Source: Planctomycetia bacterium (GTDB lineage: Bacteria > Planctomycetota > Phycisphaerae > Phycisphaerales > SM1A02). Taken from it: a stretch of DNA of 46,755 bases. Positions 16,844-24,945 of the stretch are shown piece after piece (the first letter of the stretch is position 1; every line of letters begins with the position of its first letter). The position numbers and the translations under genes were made by a program. The notes beneath the pieces were generated by a model, which made no database searches, was not told the DNA's origin, and was given only the letters and a program-made list of their open reading frames with translations. The stretch spans positions 1 through 46,755 of the forward strand of contig SXSS01000115.1 of the NCBI GenBank assembly GCA_005792145.1, given 5' to 3'.

Positions 16844-19690
16844 TTATGGGTTCGAAGGTTGGATTGGTGCGATAGGATCAACAGGCTTCCCACCAGTCTT
16901 GTCTGGCAAAATCAACTTATTCTTTTCAACCAATTTTTCAGTTTCGGAGTTGAGAGGCTTCGAAAGAACTTCGAGGCGTTCTCGCTCGTCGGCATTGAAG
17001 TTTGTGTCATTCTCATCTGGAGTGTCCACAACGGTTGGTGTCACAAAGATCAGCAGTTCCTTACTCGCTGAATTTGAATTCTTGTTGCTAAAAAAGAAAT
17101 CAAGAATTGGAATATCGCCAAGAATTGGGAATCCGTTCTTTTCATTGGCTTGCGATTCCACGCGAACCCCGCTGATGCACACAGTCTGTTCATTTTTGAC
17201 AGTGACTATCGTATTTGTAGATCGTCTGGAAATCACGGGGTTGCCACTTCCACCAACATCGACAGCCGAGGTTGTGTTGACATTCGAGAGCAGCACTTTG
17301 ATTTCCATGGCCACATTCTTTTCTTTCGTAATGCGTGGTCGCACATTCAAGCCAATACCGACTGGAATCTGATCGAAACTGGATGTTGTTCCGCCACCAG
17401 TAGTTCCACCAGTTGTGGATCCTGTAAGGAATGGAACATCATCGCCTGCAAAGAATTCCGCCAACTGGTTGTCGCTGGTAAAGACGCGTGGTTGTTGGAG
17501 AATCCGAACCGAAGTATCTCGTTGAAGCGCTTGCAAAATGACGGTCGCATCAACACCAAAAGTGAAGTTTGAAGTGTTCAGTTCTCCAGGGAAAATATTG
17601 TCCTTGCTGCCGTCAAATTTTGCTGAGTCGATGACAACGGCATTGTTCGGATTCGCAGGAGAAATGCTTCCATTTGGTCCAAATTGAATTCCCATAGCAA
17701 AGAGATCACCGAGTTCGACCTCCGCCAAGATGCTCGAAATCATGACTTGCCTTCCTGGCTGATCAAGTTCAGCGATGAGCGTCAGAACTGCAGTCTGTAT
17801 CTCAGGAGTAGCAAGAACCAACAGCGAGTTTTGGTTTGCATTTGGAACAACACGACTCTTACCGATTACAGCGCTGACTTCGGTGGACTCCGCACCATTG
17901 GCTCCGCCCCGAGCATTCTGCCATGGGAATTCAATAGTCGTACCGGAGGTCGTTCCGCCAGATCCTGCGCCAGAACCCGTGGTGTTTGATGAGTCTGTGG
18001 CACCTCCTGCATCGAATGCCGAACTTGGGTCGGTGACACCTTGCTCCGGCGCAGTTATTCCAGCACCCGACCCACTTTCAGCAAGCAATGCGTTAATGAT
18101 TTCAGCCAGTCCGACCGCGCTCGCATATTTCAGTTGAACATTTGTCGGCATTCCAACGGTCAGAGGCGTGTCGATCTTTGAGAGGAGTTCATCAAGCCAC
18201 ACGAAGTTGTCGGGGGTCTTGGTGACGATGATCAGACGATTCGAATCGGGATACGCCTCGATTCGAAAGATATTGGCAACAGCAACATCCGCACTTGAGT
18301 CGCCACCACCACCGCCGCCGCCAGCAAGTCGGGTTGCGCCGCCTCTTGCTCCTCCGCCCTGTGAGCGGCTTGCAGCACCAGATTCGAGAAGTGACTGCAA
18401 AAGATCTTTGACCTTCAATGGGTCCGTGTACTTCAAGTCGTATGACTTGAAAATCGCGCCATTTTTCGTGGGTGGAACATCCCACGATGTCGCAATCATT
18501 TCGCCAATCATTTCCAATGTGTGCGGATCAGATCGAACTGTGATCGAGTTTGTCGCAGCAAGAACTGTAACAACCAGAGTTGGTCCATCTGCGCCACCAG
18601 CCGTAGGAGCAGCGGGTTGATTTGGATTCTGTCCTGGCCGTTGATTTTGTCGATTCGGTGTTCGTGACGAGGACGCACTGCTTCCCGAGCCAGAATAGAT
18701 CGCGGTGATGGCGTCAGAGATCAATGTTGCATCTGCATTTCGAATTTGAAATGTCTCGGTTCGAGTATCAGAAAATGGCGAGACATCCAAAACATTGATG
18801 ATGTCTTGGCAGCGCTTGGCCAATCCCACATCTCCCTCAAGGATGATCTGATTTGAATTATTGTCAACATCCAACTTCGCATAGTCGGGCATCGAAGAAC
18901 TCAATCGGTCATAGATCGATTGAGCGCGGGTATTTTCAATGCCAAAAATCTTAATGACAACTTGACCATTTTCTTCAAGGCGCAAAACATCGACAGATGG
19001 TCCAAGGACCATCGCTGGCTGCAATTTGCCAACATTTGTCAGCATGTCCACCATGATCAGTTCGTCCGTCTCTACCACGCCAATGTCATTGAGACGAAAT
19101 GCTTGAAAAATTAACTCGAGGGCTTTGAGGCGGCTGATTGGTTTATCGTTGAGGATGCTGATGACTTGCGTACGAAGTTGAGCCATTCTGGGAATGACAG
19201 CTTTCCCAGTGCATTCCATGATGAAAGGGAATAGATCTTCGACTTTCGTTTCTTTGAAATTGATCATGACAGTTTCTGACATGTCAACTTGTCTTCGATC
19301 TGAGCGAAACTGGCGGATGATCGGTGGAGTTGCTGTATTGAGCAGAGTGAGATCCGCATCAGGCTGAGCGTTATTGATATCAACTTCAATTGGAATTTCT
19401 GCTGTTGGCGCAGCCTGCGCCACCGGTTCAACTGGAGCCGGTTCAACTGGGGCCGGTTCAACTGGGGCCGGCGCAACTGGAACTGGCGCTGGAACTGGCG
19501 CTGGAACTGGCGCTGGAACTGGCGCTGGAACTGGCGCTGGAACTGGCGCTGGAACTCTGGGCTGAGAATTCGGCTGAACTCCTCGACTGGAGGGCGACTG
19601 AATCGCAGCTGTCGCAGGAAAAGCAGAAATCAAAGAGCACAGCCCAAAGCTGAGCAGTTTTTTTGTATTGGATCGATTCTGTAAACTCAA
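16844..19690 (-). CDS. gspD: Type II secretion/type IV pilus secretin (GspD/PilQ family)
   Basis: Outer-membrane channel of the system, 948 residues. A signal peptide (cleavage near FPATAA) is followed by a Pro-Ala-Val low-complexity spacer (about 45-95). N0/N1-type KH-like ring domains come next (TVMINFKETKVEDLFPFI, AYPDSNRLIIVTKTPDNFVWLDELL), with Gly-rich and Gly-Ser-Thr linkers. The secretin core starts near GRQVMISSILAEVELGD and contains VFTSDNQLAEFFAGDDVPFL, a Gly/Thr-rich gate loop and IPVGIGLNVRPRI. The C-terminal strand TVVDTPDEND is followed by a 45-residue charged tail. Start is TTG at 19690, supported by GGAG 8 nt upstream. It lies 66 bp after the GspC-like gene. Confidence 0.93.
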   Translation of the reverse strand: MSLQNRSNTKKLLSFGLCSLISAFPATAAIQSPSSRGVQPNSQPRVPAPVPAPVPAPVPAPVPAPVPAPVPVAPAPVEPAPVEPAPVEPVAQAAPTAEIPIEVDINNAQPDADLTLLNTATPPIIRQFRSDRRQVDMSETVMINFKETKVEDLFPFIMECTGKAVIPRMAQLRTQVISILNDKPISRLKALELIFQAFRLNDIGVVETDELIMVDMLTNVGKLQPAMVLGPSVDVLRLEENGQVVIKIFGIENTRAQSIYDRLSSSMPDYAKLDVDNNSNQIILEGDVGLAKRCQDIINVLDVSPFSDTRTETFQIRNADATLISDAITAIYSGSGSSASSSRTPNRQNQRPGQNPNQPAAPTAGGADGPTLVVTVLAATNSITVRSDPHTLEMIGEMIATSWDVPPTKNGAIFKSYDLKYTDPLKVKDLLQSLLESGAASRSQGGGARGGATRLAGGGGGGGDSSADVAVANIFRIEAYPDSNRLIIVTKTPDNFVWLDELLSKIDTPLTVGMPTNVQLKYASAVGLAEIINALLAESGSGAGITAPEQGVTDPSSAFDAGGATDSSNTTGSGAGSGGTTSGTTIEFPWQNARGGANGAESTEVSAVIGKSRVVPNANQNSLLVLATPEIQTAVLTLIAELDQPGRQVMISSILAEVELGDLFAMGIQFGPNGSISPANPNNAVVIDSAKFDGSKDNIFPGELNTSNFTFGVDATVILQALQRDTSVRILQQPRVFTSDNQLAEFFAGDDVPFLTGSTTGGTTGGGTTSSFDQIPVGIGLNVRPRITKEKNVAMEIKVLLSNVNTTSAVDVGGSGNPVISRRSTNTIVTVKNEQTVCISGVRVESQANEKNGFPILGDIPILDFFFSNKNSNSASKELLIFVTPTVVDTPDENDTNFNADERERLEVLSKPLNSETEKLVEKNKLILPDKTGGKPVDPIAPIQPSNP
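19425..19469 (-). repeat. 15-bp tandem repeat in gspD (three copies)
   Basis: Three consecutive 15-bp units (plus-strand unit GGTTCAACTGGRGCC) encode Ala-Pro-Val-Glu-Pro on the minus strand. The first unit differs by one base. They sit next to the 12-bp repeat. Confidence 0.9.
19479..19550 (-). repeat. 12-bp tandem repeat in gspD (six perfect copies)
   Basis: Six perfect head-to-tail copies of the plus-strand unit GGAACTGGCGCT encode a Pro-Ala-Pro-Val repeat in the periplasmic linker just after the secretin signal peptide. The copies are identical at the DNA level, so the array is recent or maintained by slippage. Gain or loss of a unit keeps the frame. Confidence 0.95.
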
Positions 19691-19756
19691 GTCGTATGCT
19701 CCAAAGTGGGATGAGGCGTAACTGAAACGGTTGAAATCAAATTCGATTGCCTGAAA

Positions 19757-20845
19757 TCAACGATAAAAACTAGATTGACGTTCTCGAAGAAGACCAAACT
19801 CGATTCGCAGGCGATCTTGGGTCGCTTGGTCAAGTCCTTGTGATTGTCGCGCTCGCGCCACGCGCGCAAGTGCTGTTGCGACATCACCTTGTGACATAGC
19901 GGAAATCTGTTCGGGGGTGATTGGCAGCAGAGGCGAACCTACCAGCGAGCCAGATGCCTTTGGAGCAGGTGGCGGCAGATTTGGTGGGTTGCTTTCATTC
20001 GCCCTTGCAGCGGATGGCGCAGAAGGTGGCTCAATAGATCGTGGCGCTTCCCGTTGTGCGTCTGATGCATCAGGGTTGGGTTCGTCATTCGTATCAACAG
20101 AGGATTGAACAGAGGCAGGCGGAGCGGGCGGCGTGATCGGACTTGCAGGTTTCGGTAGTTGGGTTTGTTCGCTCGCCACAGTTTTTTCATCCGCAGTTGG
20201 CACGCGAATGGTTGGAAATTTGATCGCGGAAGAACTTGAATTCCCAGCATTATTCAGTTTCGACATATCCGTCGGTGTCCAGACAGCGACGGAATAAATT
20301 CCACCCATATGTCCAATGCGAACATTGGTTGGAGGCTCGATTGCGATGATTTTAATTCCATTCTTTTCTTCGCCGACCTGAATTGTCAGATCGCTTCCAA
20401 AGAAGATCATTTGACCAAGCATTCCTGTTGGCTTCGTTCCCGTGTATTCCGAGGGAGCAGATGGTGGTGGCGGTGGCGGTGGCGGTGGAGGCGGGGCGAC
20501 TGGCGCAGGCGGTGGTGGAGCCGGTCTTGGTGGCGGTGATGGCATGGTGAACAAACTGCGGCCAGAAAAACGATCGACGGAAACCTTGACCAATGCTTCA
20601 TGCTTTTCAATTGCTTTGTTTATCGAGGAATTCGTCTCACTTTCGCTCTGCGATGTCATGAGCGTGACGGCTATCGGAATCAACTGTGCCGCGACGACCC
20701 ATCCACATATCACCACTGCGAGGAGACTTCCTATCAATGGAATGGACCAGCGGGAATCCAATCCAAATCGAAAATCATTTGTTCCGCGGAGAGTACCGGT
20801 TGATCTTTGCCCGGACGCATTCGAGGAACTTGCAAAGTCGCTCAT
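19757..20845 (-). CDS. GspC/PilP-like inner-membrane protein with poly-Pro linker
   Basis: Protein of 362 residues placed directly before the secretin, where GspC or PilP is expected. It has one N-terminal membrane segment (about 34-58), then a periplasmic Pro-rich linker with a run of 11 prolines. A small beta domain follows (FFGSDLTIQVGEEKNGIKIIAI...GGIYSVAVW) that may be the counterpart of the GspC HR/PilP domain. After a disordered Pro/Ser region comes a C-terminal helical module (about 308-362) nearly repeated in the GspL-like protein. I chose the ATG at 20845 because it overlaps the stop of the preceding gene as ATGA. The GspC assignment rests on topology and position. Confidence 0.7.
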   Translation of the reverse strand: MSDFASSSNASGQRSTGTLRGTNDFRFGLDSRWSIPLIGSLLAVVICGWVVAAQLIPIAVTLMTSQSESETNSSINKAIEKHEALVKVSVDRFSGRSLFTMPSPPPRPAPPPPAPVAPPPPPPPPPPPSAPSEYTGTKPTGMLGQMIFFGSDLTIQVGEEKNGIKIIAIEPPTNVRIGHMGGIYSVAVWTPTDMSKLNNAGNSSSSAIKFPTIRVPTADEKTVASEQTQLPKPASPITPPAPPASVQSSVDTNDEPNPDASDAQREAPRSIEPPSAPSAARANESNPPNLPPPAPKASGSLVGSPLLPITPEQISAMSQGDVATALARVARARQSQGLDQATQDRLRIEFGLLRERQSSFYR

Positions 20846-21453
20846 GATCCGCCTTTCTGCCGCAAACTGCGGGGGGCAATTGCCCACGCTTCGGTTGAAA
20901 TTCGGATGTCAACTTTCTTCTGACTTTCAATCCAACGCAATTTTATTGAGTTCAGTGAATCAATCGATGGGCAATTTTCTAAATCGGAGATGATCGCGGC
21001 CACATCGTCGGGCGAAATTTCGAATTGGACATCGCCTCGAATACGCTCGATTCGACCTCCAGTACCAGCGATTTCAGAGAGTGAACTTTGAGGAAATTTG
21101 CCGGCAGAAATCGCGTCGTATCCGTACAAAGTGATGCGATGCTTCTTCATCGTTTCATTCACGGCGAGCGCGAGACTCTCGGATGTCTTTGCAAAATCTT
21201 CTGGGATTTCAACTGTTCCGAATACGGTCGCCGACTGCTTCACATTCTCGGGGAGAGCGTCTTGTCGCGCCGCACCCCGTTCGAGCAACGCTTGCAGGCG
21301 GTCGCCTTCCTTCGCCCATATTCGAGCATAGTTCCAACAGTAATCATCGAGGAACACATAGAGCAGGCAAACACCTAGAGCAACAATCACGACACGCCAA
21401 AGAGGTTTCAATTCTAAAAAACGTACCACAAGTTTTTTTTGTGTCGTGCTCAT
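20842..21453 (-). CDS. GspM/PilO-like inner-membrane assembly protein
   Basis: Protein of 203 residues with one membrane span near the N-terminus (about 20-36, WRVVIVALGVCLLYVFL), then a periplasmic coiled-coil stretch (KEGDRLQALLERG). A ferredoxin-like alpha/beta domain follows (ITLYGYDAI..., VQFEISPDDVAAIISDLEN, KVDIRISTEAW). This is the layout of GspM and PilO, which pair with GspL/PilN in the inner-membrane platform. It overlaps the genes on both sides by 4 bp (ATGA), so it is translationally coupled to the GspL-like and GspC-like genes. Sequence similarity to named families is weak, so the call rests on topology and synteny. Confidence 0.7.
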   Translation of the reverse strand: MSTTQKKLVVRFLELKPLWRVVIVALGVCLLYVFLDDYCWNYARIWAKEGDRLQALLERGAARQDALPENVKQSATVFGTVEIPEDFAKTSESLALAVNETMKKHRITLYGYDAISAGKFPQSSLSEIAGTGGRIERIRGDVQFEISPDDVAAIISDLENCPSIDSLNSIKLRWIESQKKVDIRISTEAWAIAPRSLRQKGGS

Positions 21454-23495
21454 TTCTTTTTTGCCTGCTCAAGTAGAAGATAGAACTCTTCACGAAGCCG
21501 CGCTTCAACAGCTGGATCAAGACCAGGCGCCCCACGCGCTTTTGAAACTCGTCCGAGTGCCTCGCGAGCCTCTGCTTGCGTCATTGCTGAAATCTGTTGA
21601 GAGGAGAGGGGCAGAGATATCGCTGTGGAATCATCGCCACTTCCTCCACGGCCACGGCGTACGGCATCTGGAGCCGCAGTTCCTGCGGATGAACTTCTTC
21701 GTTGCAATGATCGTGAGTCGCTTGGATTTCCCGCTGCCCTCGCATCACCTTTTTCGGCGCCGCTCTCTGGATCAGCGGACCCTTTGGGTTCAGTTGGGGT
21801 CGAAGCTTCAGCCTTCGCAACTGAAACAACATCTGGCGGGGACTGTTCGTCATTGTCCGAATTATTAGAATTCGTTGGCACAGAAGTTGCTTCGTCACTC
21901 ATCCCAAGTCCAACAGCCTTGGCATCCGTTACGGCTGGTCCATATCGTCGATCGCGCAGTGTTCTGGCAGCAAAGTCTTGTGTTTCAGGATAATTGGGAA
22001 CGAGCAAAGGATTCGCCACCGTTGCGCTGATCGTGAACTTCAGAACCCCATTGGCATTTGGAGCATCCCAGTTTTTTTCAATTCGATCAAAGACCCGTGA
22101 TTCTCGAAGTTGGCGCTCCATCAGAAGGATCGCTTCGGCGGCGGTGCTGCCTCCCTGAGGTTTCGCATTTCCTTGAACAGTCATTGGCGAGCCTTGAGTC
22201 AGCGCAATTGATTCAAGTTCGATTCCTTCTGGTGTGGATGAAGCAAGATCTGAAAGCAACTTTCCCATTGGCCAAGCAATCTTCTCATAATCGCGATACA
22301 TCACATTCTGTTTATCGGTACGGATAAGAGTTCGTTCAAATGCTGGGGCATCAGGCAAGGCCCACTGCAGATACAGCAGTCGAATTCCCGAAAGGGCTGG
22401 CGGAGCAATTGCAATCAAGAGCAGCGCAGCGATAGCGATACGAATGGCGATCTTGGGTGTGCTTGCGGCAGCAACGATTTTCGCAAGGAACTCCTTGTGT
22501 TGTACCGCAATGTTTTCTTTGAGAGATGCAATTCGAGCAAGCGGTCCGCTCAGAGCGACTGCAGTGCCAATCAGGATTCCATTTCGCTGCCACCAAAGAT
22601 CATCAGTTGAACTGGATTCTGCCAAAGTTCGAAATGATGGAAAACCCCCAGCGAGGGGCGCGATAAGTCCATCTGTTTGATCAATGAGCACAGCGTTGAG
22701 AGCATCCAATGCTGGCTGAATCGATTGCTCTGGAATGTCAGCAAGCATTAGAGTTTCTGATGTGCTGCGAATGACTGAGGCTCGCCACTCGGATTCATCG
22801 CTTCCATCTTCGCGCAGGGTTCGAAACGCACTATGAATTCCATCCGAATAGGCGATAGATATCGCGCCAGTCGCTCGTTCGAGGTGGACAGCGAGTGATT
22901 CACGGTTGCCTTGAAGAATCGCGCCAGTCACAAATGCGACAAGTGCCGCAATCGGAGGTGCATAGATAACCTCGAGTTGATCCTTAAATGAGGATGGAAG
23001 AAATGGCCCAGCGTTTGAGACGGGCCAATCAACCACCAAGCCAATTCGATCGTGGTCTGGATCGGCGGTTGGCAGCAGGGCCGAATTTGTTCGCCATCTC
23101 GCCGCTCCTCCTAAAAGAATGTTTTCAATCTGAAGTCTCAGCGCCATTTCTAATTGTTCCGTGGAAGCGGGAGGCAACTTCAGGGTTCGACAAATGACAT
23201 CACTACCAGCAAGCATGACGACGGTTCGCGCCGCGAGATTTTGTTCAATCCAAGAACGCGCATCTTCCATTCCACTGATGCCAACAAATGATTCAGAATC
23301 AAGAATCTCCGTGCGTCCATCGGCGATGCGTGCCAAAACGGCATCGCAATTCACAAGATTCCCCTCCGAGGAACTGACAGACAAAATCGCGACGCGACTT
23401 GGATCGGATTGGAGACTTGCTTGCTTCTTACCCGCTTTTTTTGCAGGCTTCAAGCTTGTCTCTTTTGTTTTCGTCTTTGTGAACTTCATGGACAT
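21450..23495 (-). CDS. GspL/PilM-PilN-like inner-membrane platform protein
   Basis: Protein of 681 residues. A Lys-rich N-terminus is followed by a cytoplasmic actin-like region resembling GspL/PilM (VAILSVSSSEGNLV, LAGSDVICRTLKLPPASTEQLEMALRLQIENIL). A membrane span (about 351-372) and a periplasmic PilN/GspL-like alpha/beta domain (about 400-495, including PEGIELESIAL and GVLKFTISATV) come next. A disordered acidic/Ser-rich linker (about 530-625) leads to a C-terminal module (629-675) shared with the GspC-like protein. One polypeptide thus covers what PilM and PilN do as two proteins. It lies 7 bp after gspK and overlaps the next gene by 4 bp. Confidence 0.75.
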   Translation of the reverse strand: MSMKFTKTKTKETSLKPAKKAGKKQASLQSDPSRVAILSVSSSEGNLVNCDAVLARIADGRTEILDSESFVGISGMEDARSWIEQNLAARTVVMLAGSDVICRTLKLPPASTEQLEMALRLQIENILLGGAARWRTNSALLPTADPDHDRIGLVVDWPVSNAGPFLPSSFKDQLEVIYAPPIAALVAFVTGAILQGNRESLAVHLERATGAISIAYSDGIHSAFRTLREDGSDESEWRASVIRSTSETLMLADIPEQSIQPALDALNAVLIDQTDGLIAPLAGGFPSFRTLAESSSTDDLWWQRNGILIGTAVALSGPLARIASLKENIAVQHKEFLAKIVAAASTPKIAIRIAIAALLLIAIAPPALSGIRLLYLQWALPDAPAFERTLIRTDKQNVMYRDYEKIAWPMGKLLSDLASSTPEGIELESIALTQGSPMTVQGNAKPQGGSTAAEAILLMERQLRESRVFDRIEKNWDAPNANGVLKFTISATVANPLLVPNYPETQDFAARTLRDRRYGPAVTDAKAVGLGMSDEATSVPTNSNNSDNDEQSPPDVVSVAKAEASTPTEPKGSADPESGAEKGDARAAGNPSDSRSLQRRSSSAGTAAPDAVRRGRGGSGDDSTAISLPLSSQQISAMTQAEAREALGRVSKARGAPGLDPAVEARLREEFYLLLEQAKKK

Positions 23496-23502
23496 TGTTG
23501 GT

Positions 23503-24945
23503 TTAGGGTTCTCTATACATCAGTATTTGCGCGGGCAGTGTCGAACGATCAACTGTCACAACCATTTCCGATTCTCCACCGACCGTGATGGATCGTCCTC
23601 GACACGAAATTGTAAAGACGAAGCTCTGGACATCTAGTTTCGTTGCGAGTGATGAAAGTATTTGCGGAGTCATTCCAGGAATGTCAAGAACAGCGGCAAG
23701 ACTTGTCAGCCCCGTGACCTTGGCGTCACGTCTGGAGAGAAGGCTATCGACAAGCTTGGGATTCATGTCGAAGACTTCCTTCAAGACTCTGCCAGAGACA
23801 GTGTTCACATTCATTTTGCCTGGTTCTGGCCGAGTGAATTCTTTGAGAGTGCACTCATTCATAACTTTTCCAATTGTGGCACTATCCAAATTCCCAGGTC
23901 CTGCTTGGGTGATGCCGCCAGTTGCGCCACTGTTTCCACTGCTCGATCTTCCCGTTCGACCTTGCGCGGATGAACCAGCTGAATTCTTACCGCCCGTTGC
24001 CGCACCCGCTCCGCCGATAGGGTTCGCGCCTCCAGCGGCGGATGTTCCTCCCTGAGAGAGCGTCGAAAGAGGAAGCACCAAGAGTTGTTCCAGTCGTGCA
24101 TTTGGAGTTTTTGCATACGCAAGAAGTGCGCTTGTTTGTGGTTCGGTCAATCCCAATCGTTCAACGACTTCCTCACTCTTTGCAGTCACAAGATTCAATC
24201 GGTCTTCTCCGCTCGCGGCACGAGGAGATGTCAGGGAACTCGCCGTCAATAGTCCAGACAATCCAGCGTCAAGAATTCCATCGTGATTATCTTCTGGCCA
24301 AGTCTCCTCTCCGTCATCTTCATTGGGATCGAGTCGACCATCCAAATTCCAATCTTCGCCACGAGTAGATTCTGGCCAAACTCCAGCGACTAATTCCAAT
24401 TCGGCAAAATTCCGAAAGCTCGCATTGCGTGGTTCGTAGGACTTGCCTCGATTTTGGTAATAGGTTTTTTCAGCACCAAGCATCCCTGCATCTTCATTCG
24501 TATCTCTCCAATCGACAATTGCGCCGACGACATCAGGTGTCATATCTTCAACATTCATCAACTCGGTAGTGCTGAGCAAATTGATATTGGCCTTGGAGTG
24601 TTCATCAAGTGGACCCGCATTTTCGATGCCATCCAAAAAGTGGCGAATGTCATAGGTGCCAGTCTCTAAAGTTCCATATGAGTTATCTTGAAGATCTAGG
24701 ATCAAAGCGAGTGCATCGTCAGGGTCAGGATTTTCCGTGTGATATTCCATAATCGCGATCATCGTTTCGACGCCTGCTCGTGCGGCCCAGCGAGCTTGAA
24801 CGCGAGCGATGGCATCGCTTCCCAAGACAGCTTGTCGAAAAGAAAGAATCTGAAGCCCCGCAACAATTGCTGCGGCAATAGCAACAGCCCAAATCACAAT
24901 GACTAACACAGACCCGCGTCGAGTTTTGACCGTTGCAGAATTCAA
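23503..24945 (-). CDS. gspK: Minor pseudopilin GspK with EF-hand-like loop
   Basis: Large pseudopilin (480 residues; GspK is usually about 320-350) that caps the pseudopilus with GspI and GspJ. The leader MNSATVKTRRG is followed by the hydrophobic helix SVLVIVIWAVAIAAAIV, without the usual Glu at mature position 5, as is typical of GspK. Family segments are KANINLL, VGAIVDWRDTNED, GAEKTYYQNRG and NFAELELVAGV, then SAM-like helices and KMNVNT. An inserted DWNLDGRLDPNE loop (about 198-209) matches a canonical EF-hand, and a degenerate second copy follows. A Gly/Ser-rich linker of about 60 residues lies near 310-360. It overlaps gspJ by 4 bp. Confidence 0.92.
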   Translation of the reverse strand: MNSATVKTRRGSVLVIVIWAVAIAAAIVAGLQILSFRQAVLGSDAIARVQARWAARAGVETMIAIMEYHTENPDPDDALALILDLQDNSYGTLETGTYDIRHFLDGIENAGPLDEHSKANINLLSTTELMNVEDMTPDVVGAIVDWRDTNEDAGMLGAEKTYYQNRGKSYEPRNASFRNFAELELVAGVWPESTRGEDWNLDGRLDPNEDDGEETWPEDNHDGILDAGLSGLLTASSLTSPRAASGEDRLNLVTAKSEEVVERLGLTEPQTSALLAYAKTPNARLEQLLVLPLSTLSQGGTSAAGGANPIGGAGAATGGKNSAGSSAQGRTGRSSSGNSGATGGITQAGPGNLDSATIGKVMNECTLKEFTRPEPGKMNVNTVSGRVLKEVFDMNPKLVDSLLSRRDAKVTGLTSLAAVLDIPGMTPQILSSLATKLDVQSFVFTISCRGRSITVGGESEMVVTVDRSTLPAQILMYREP

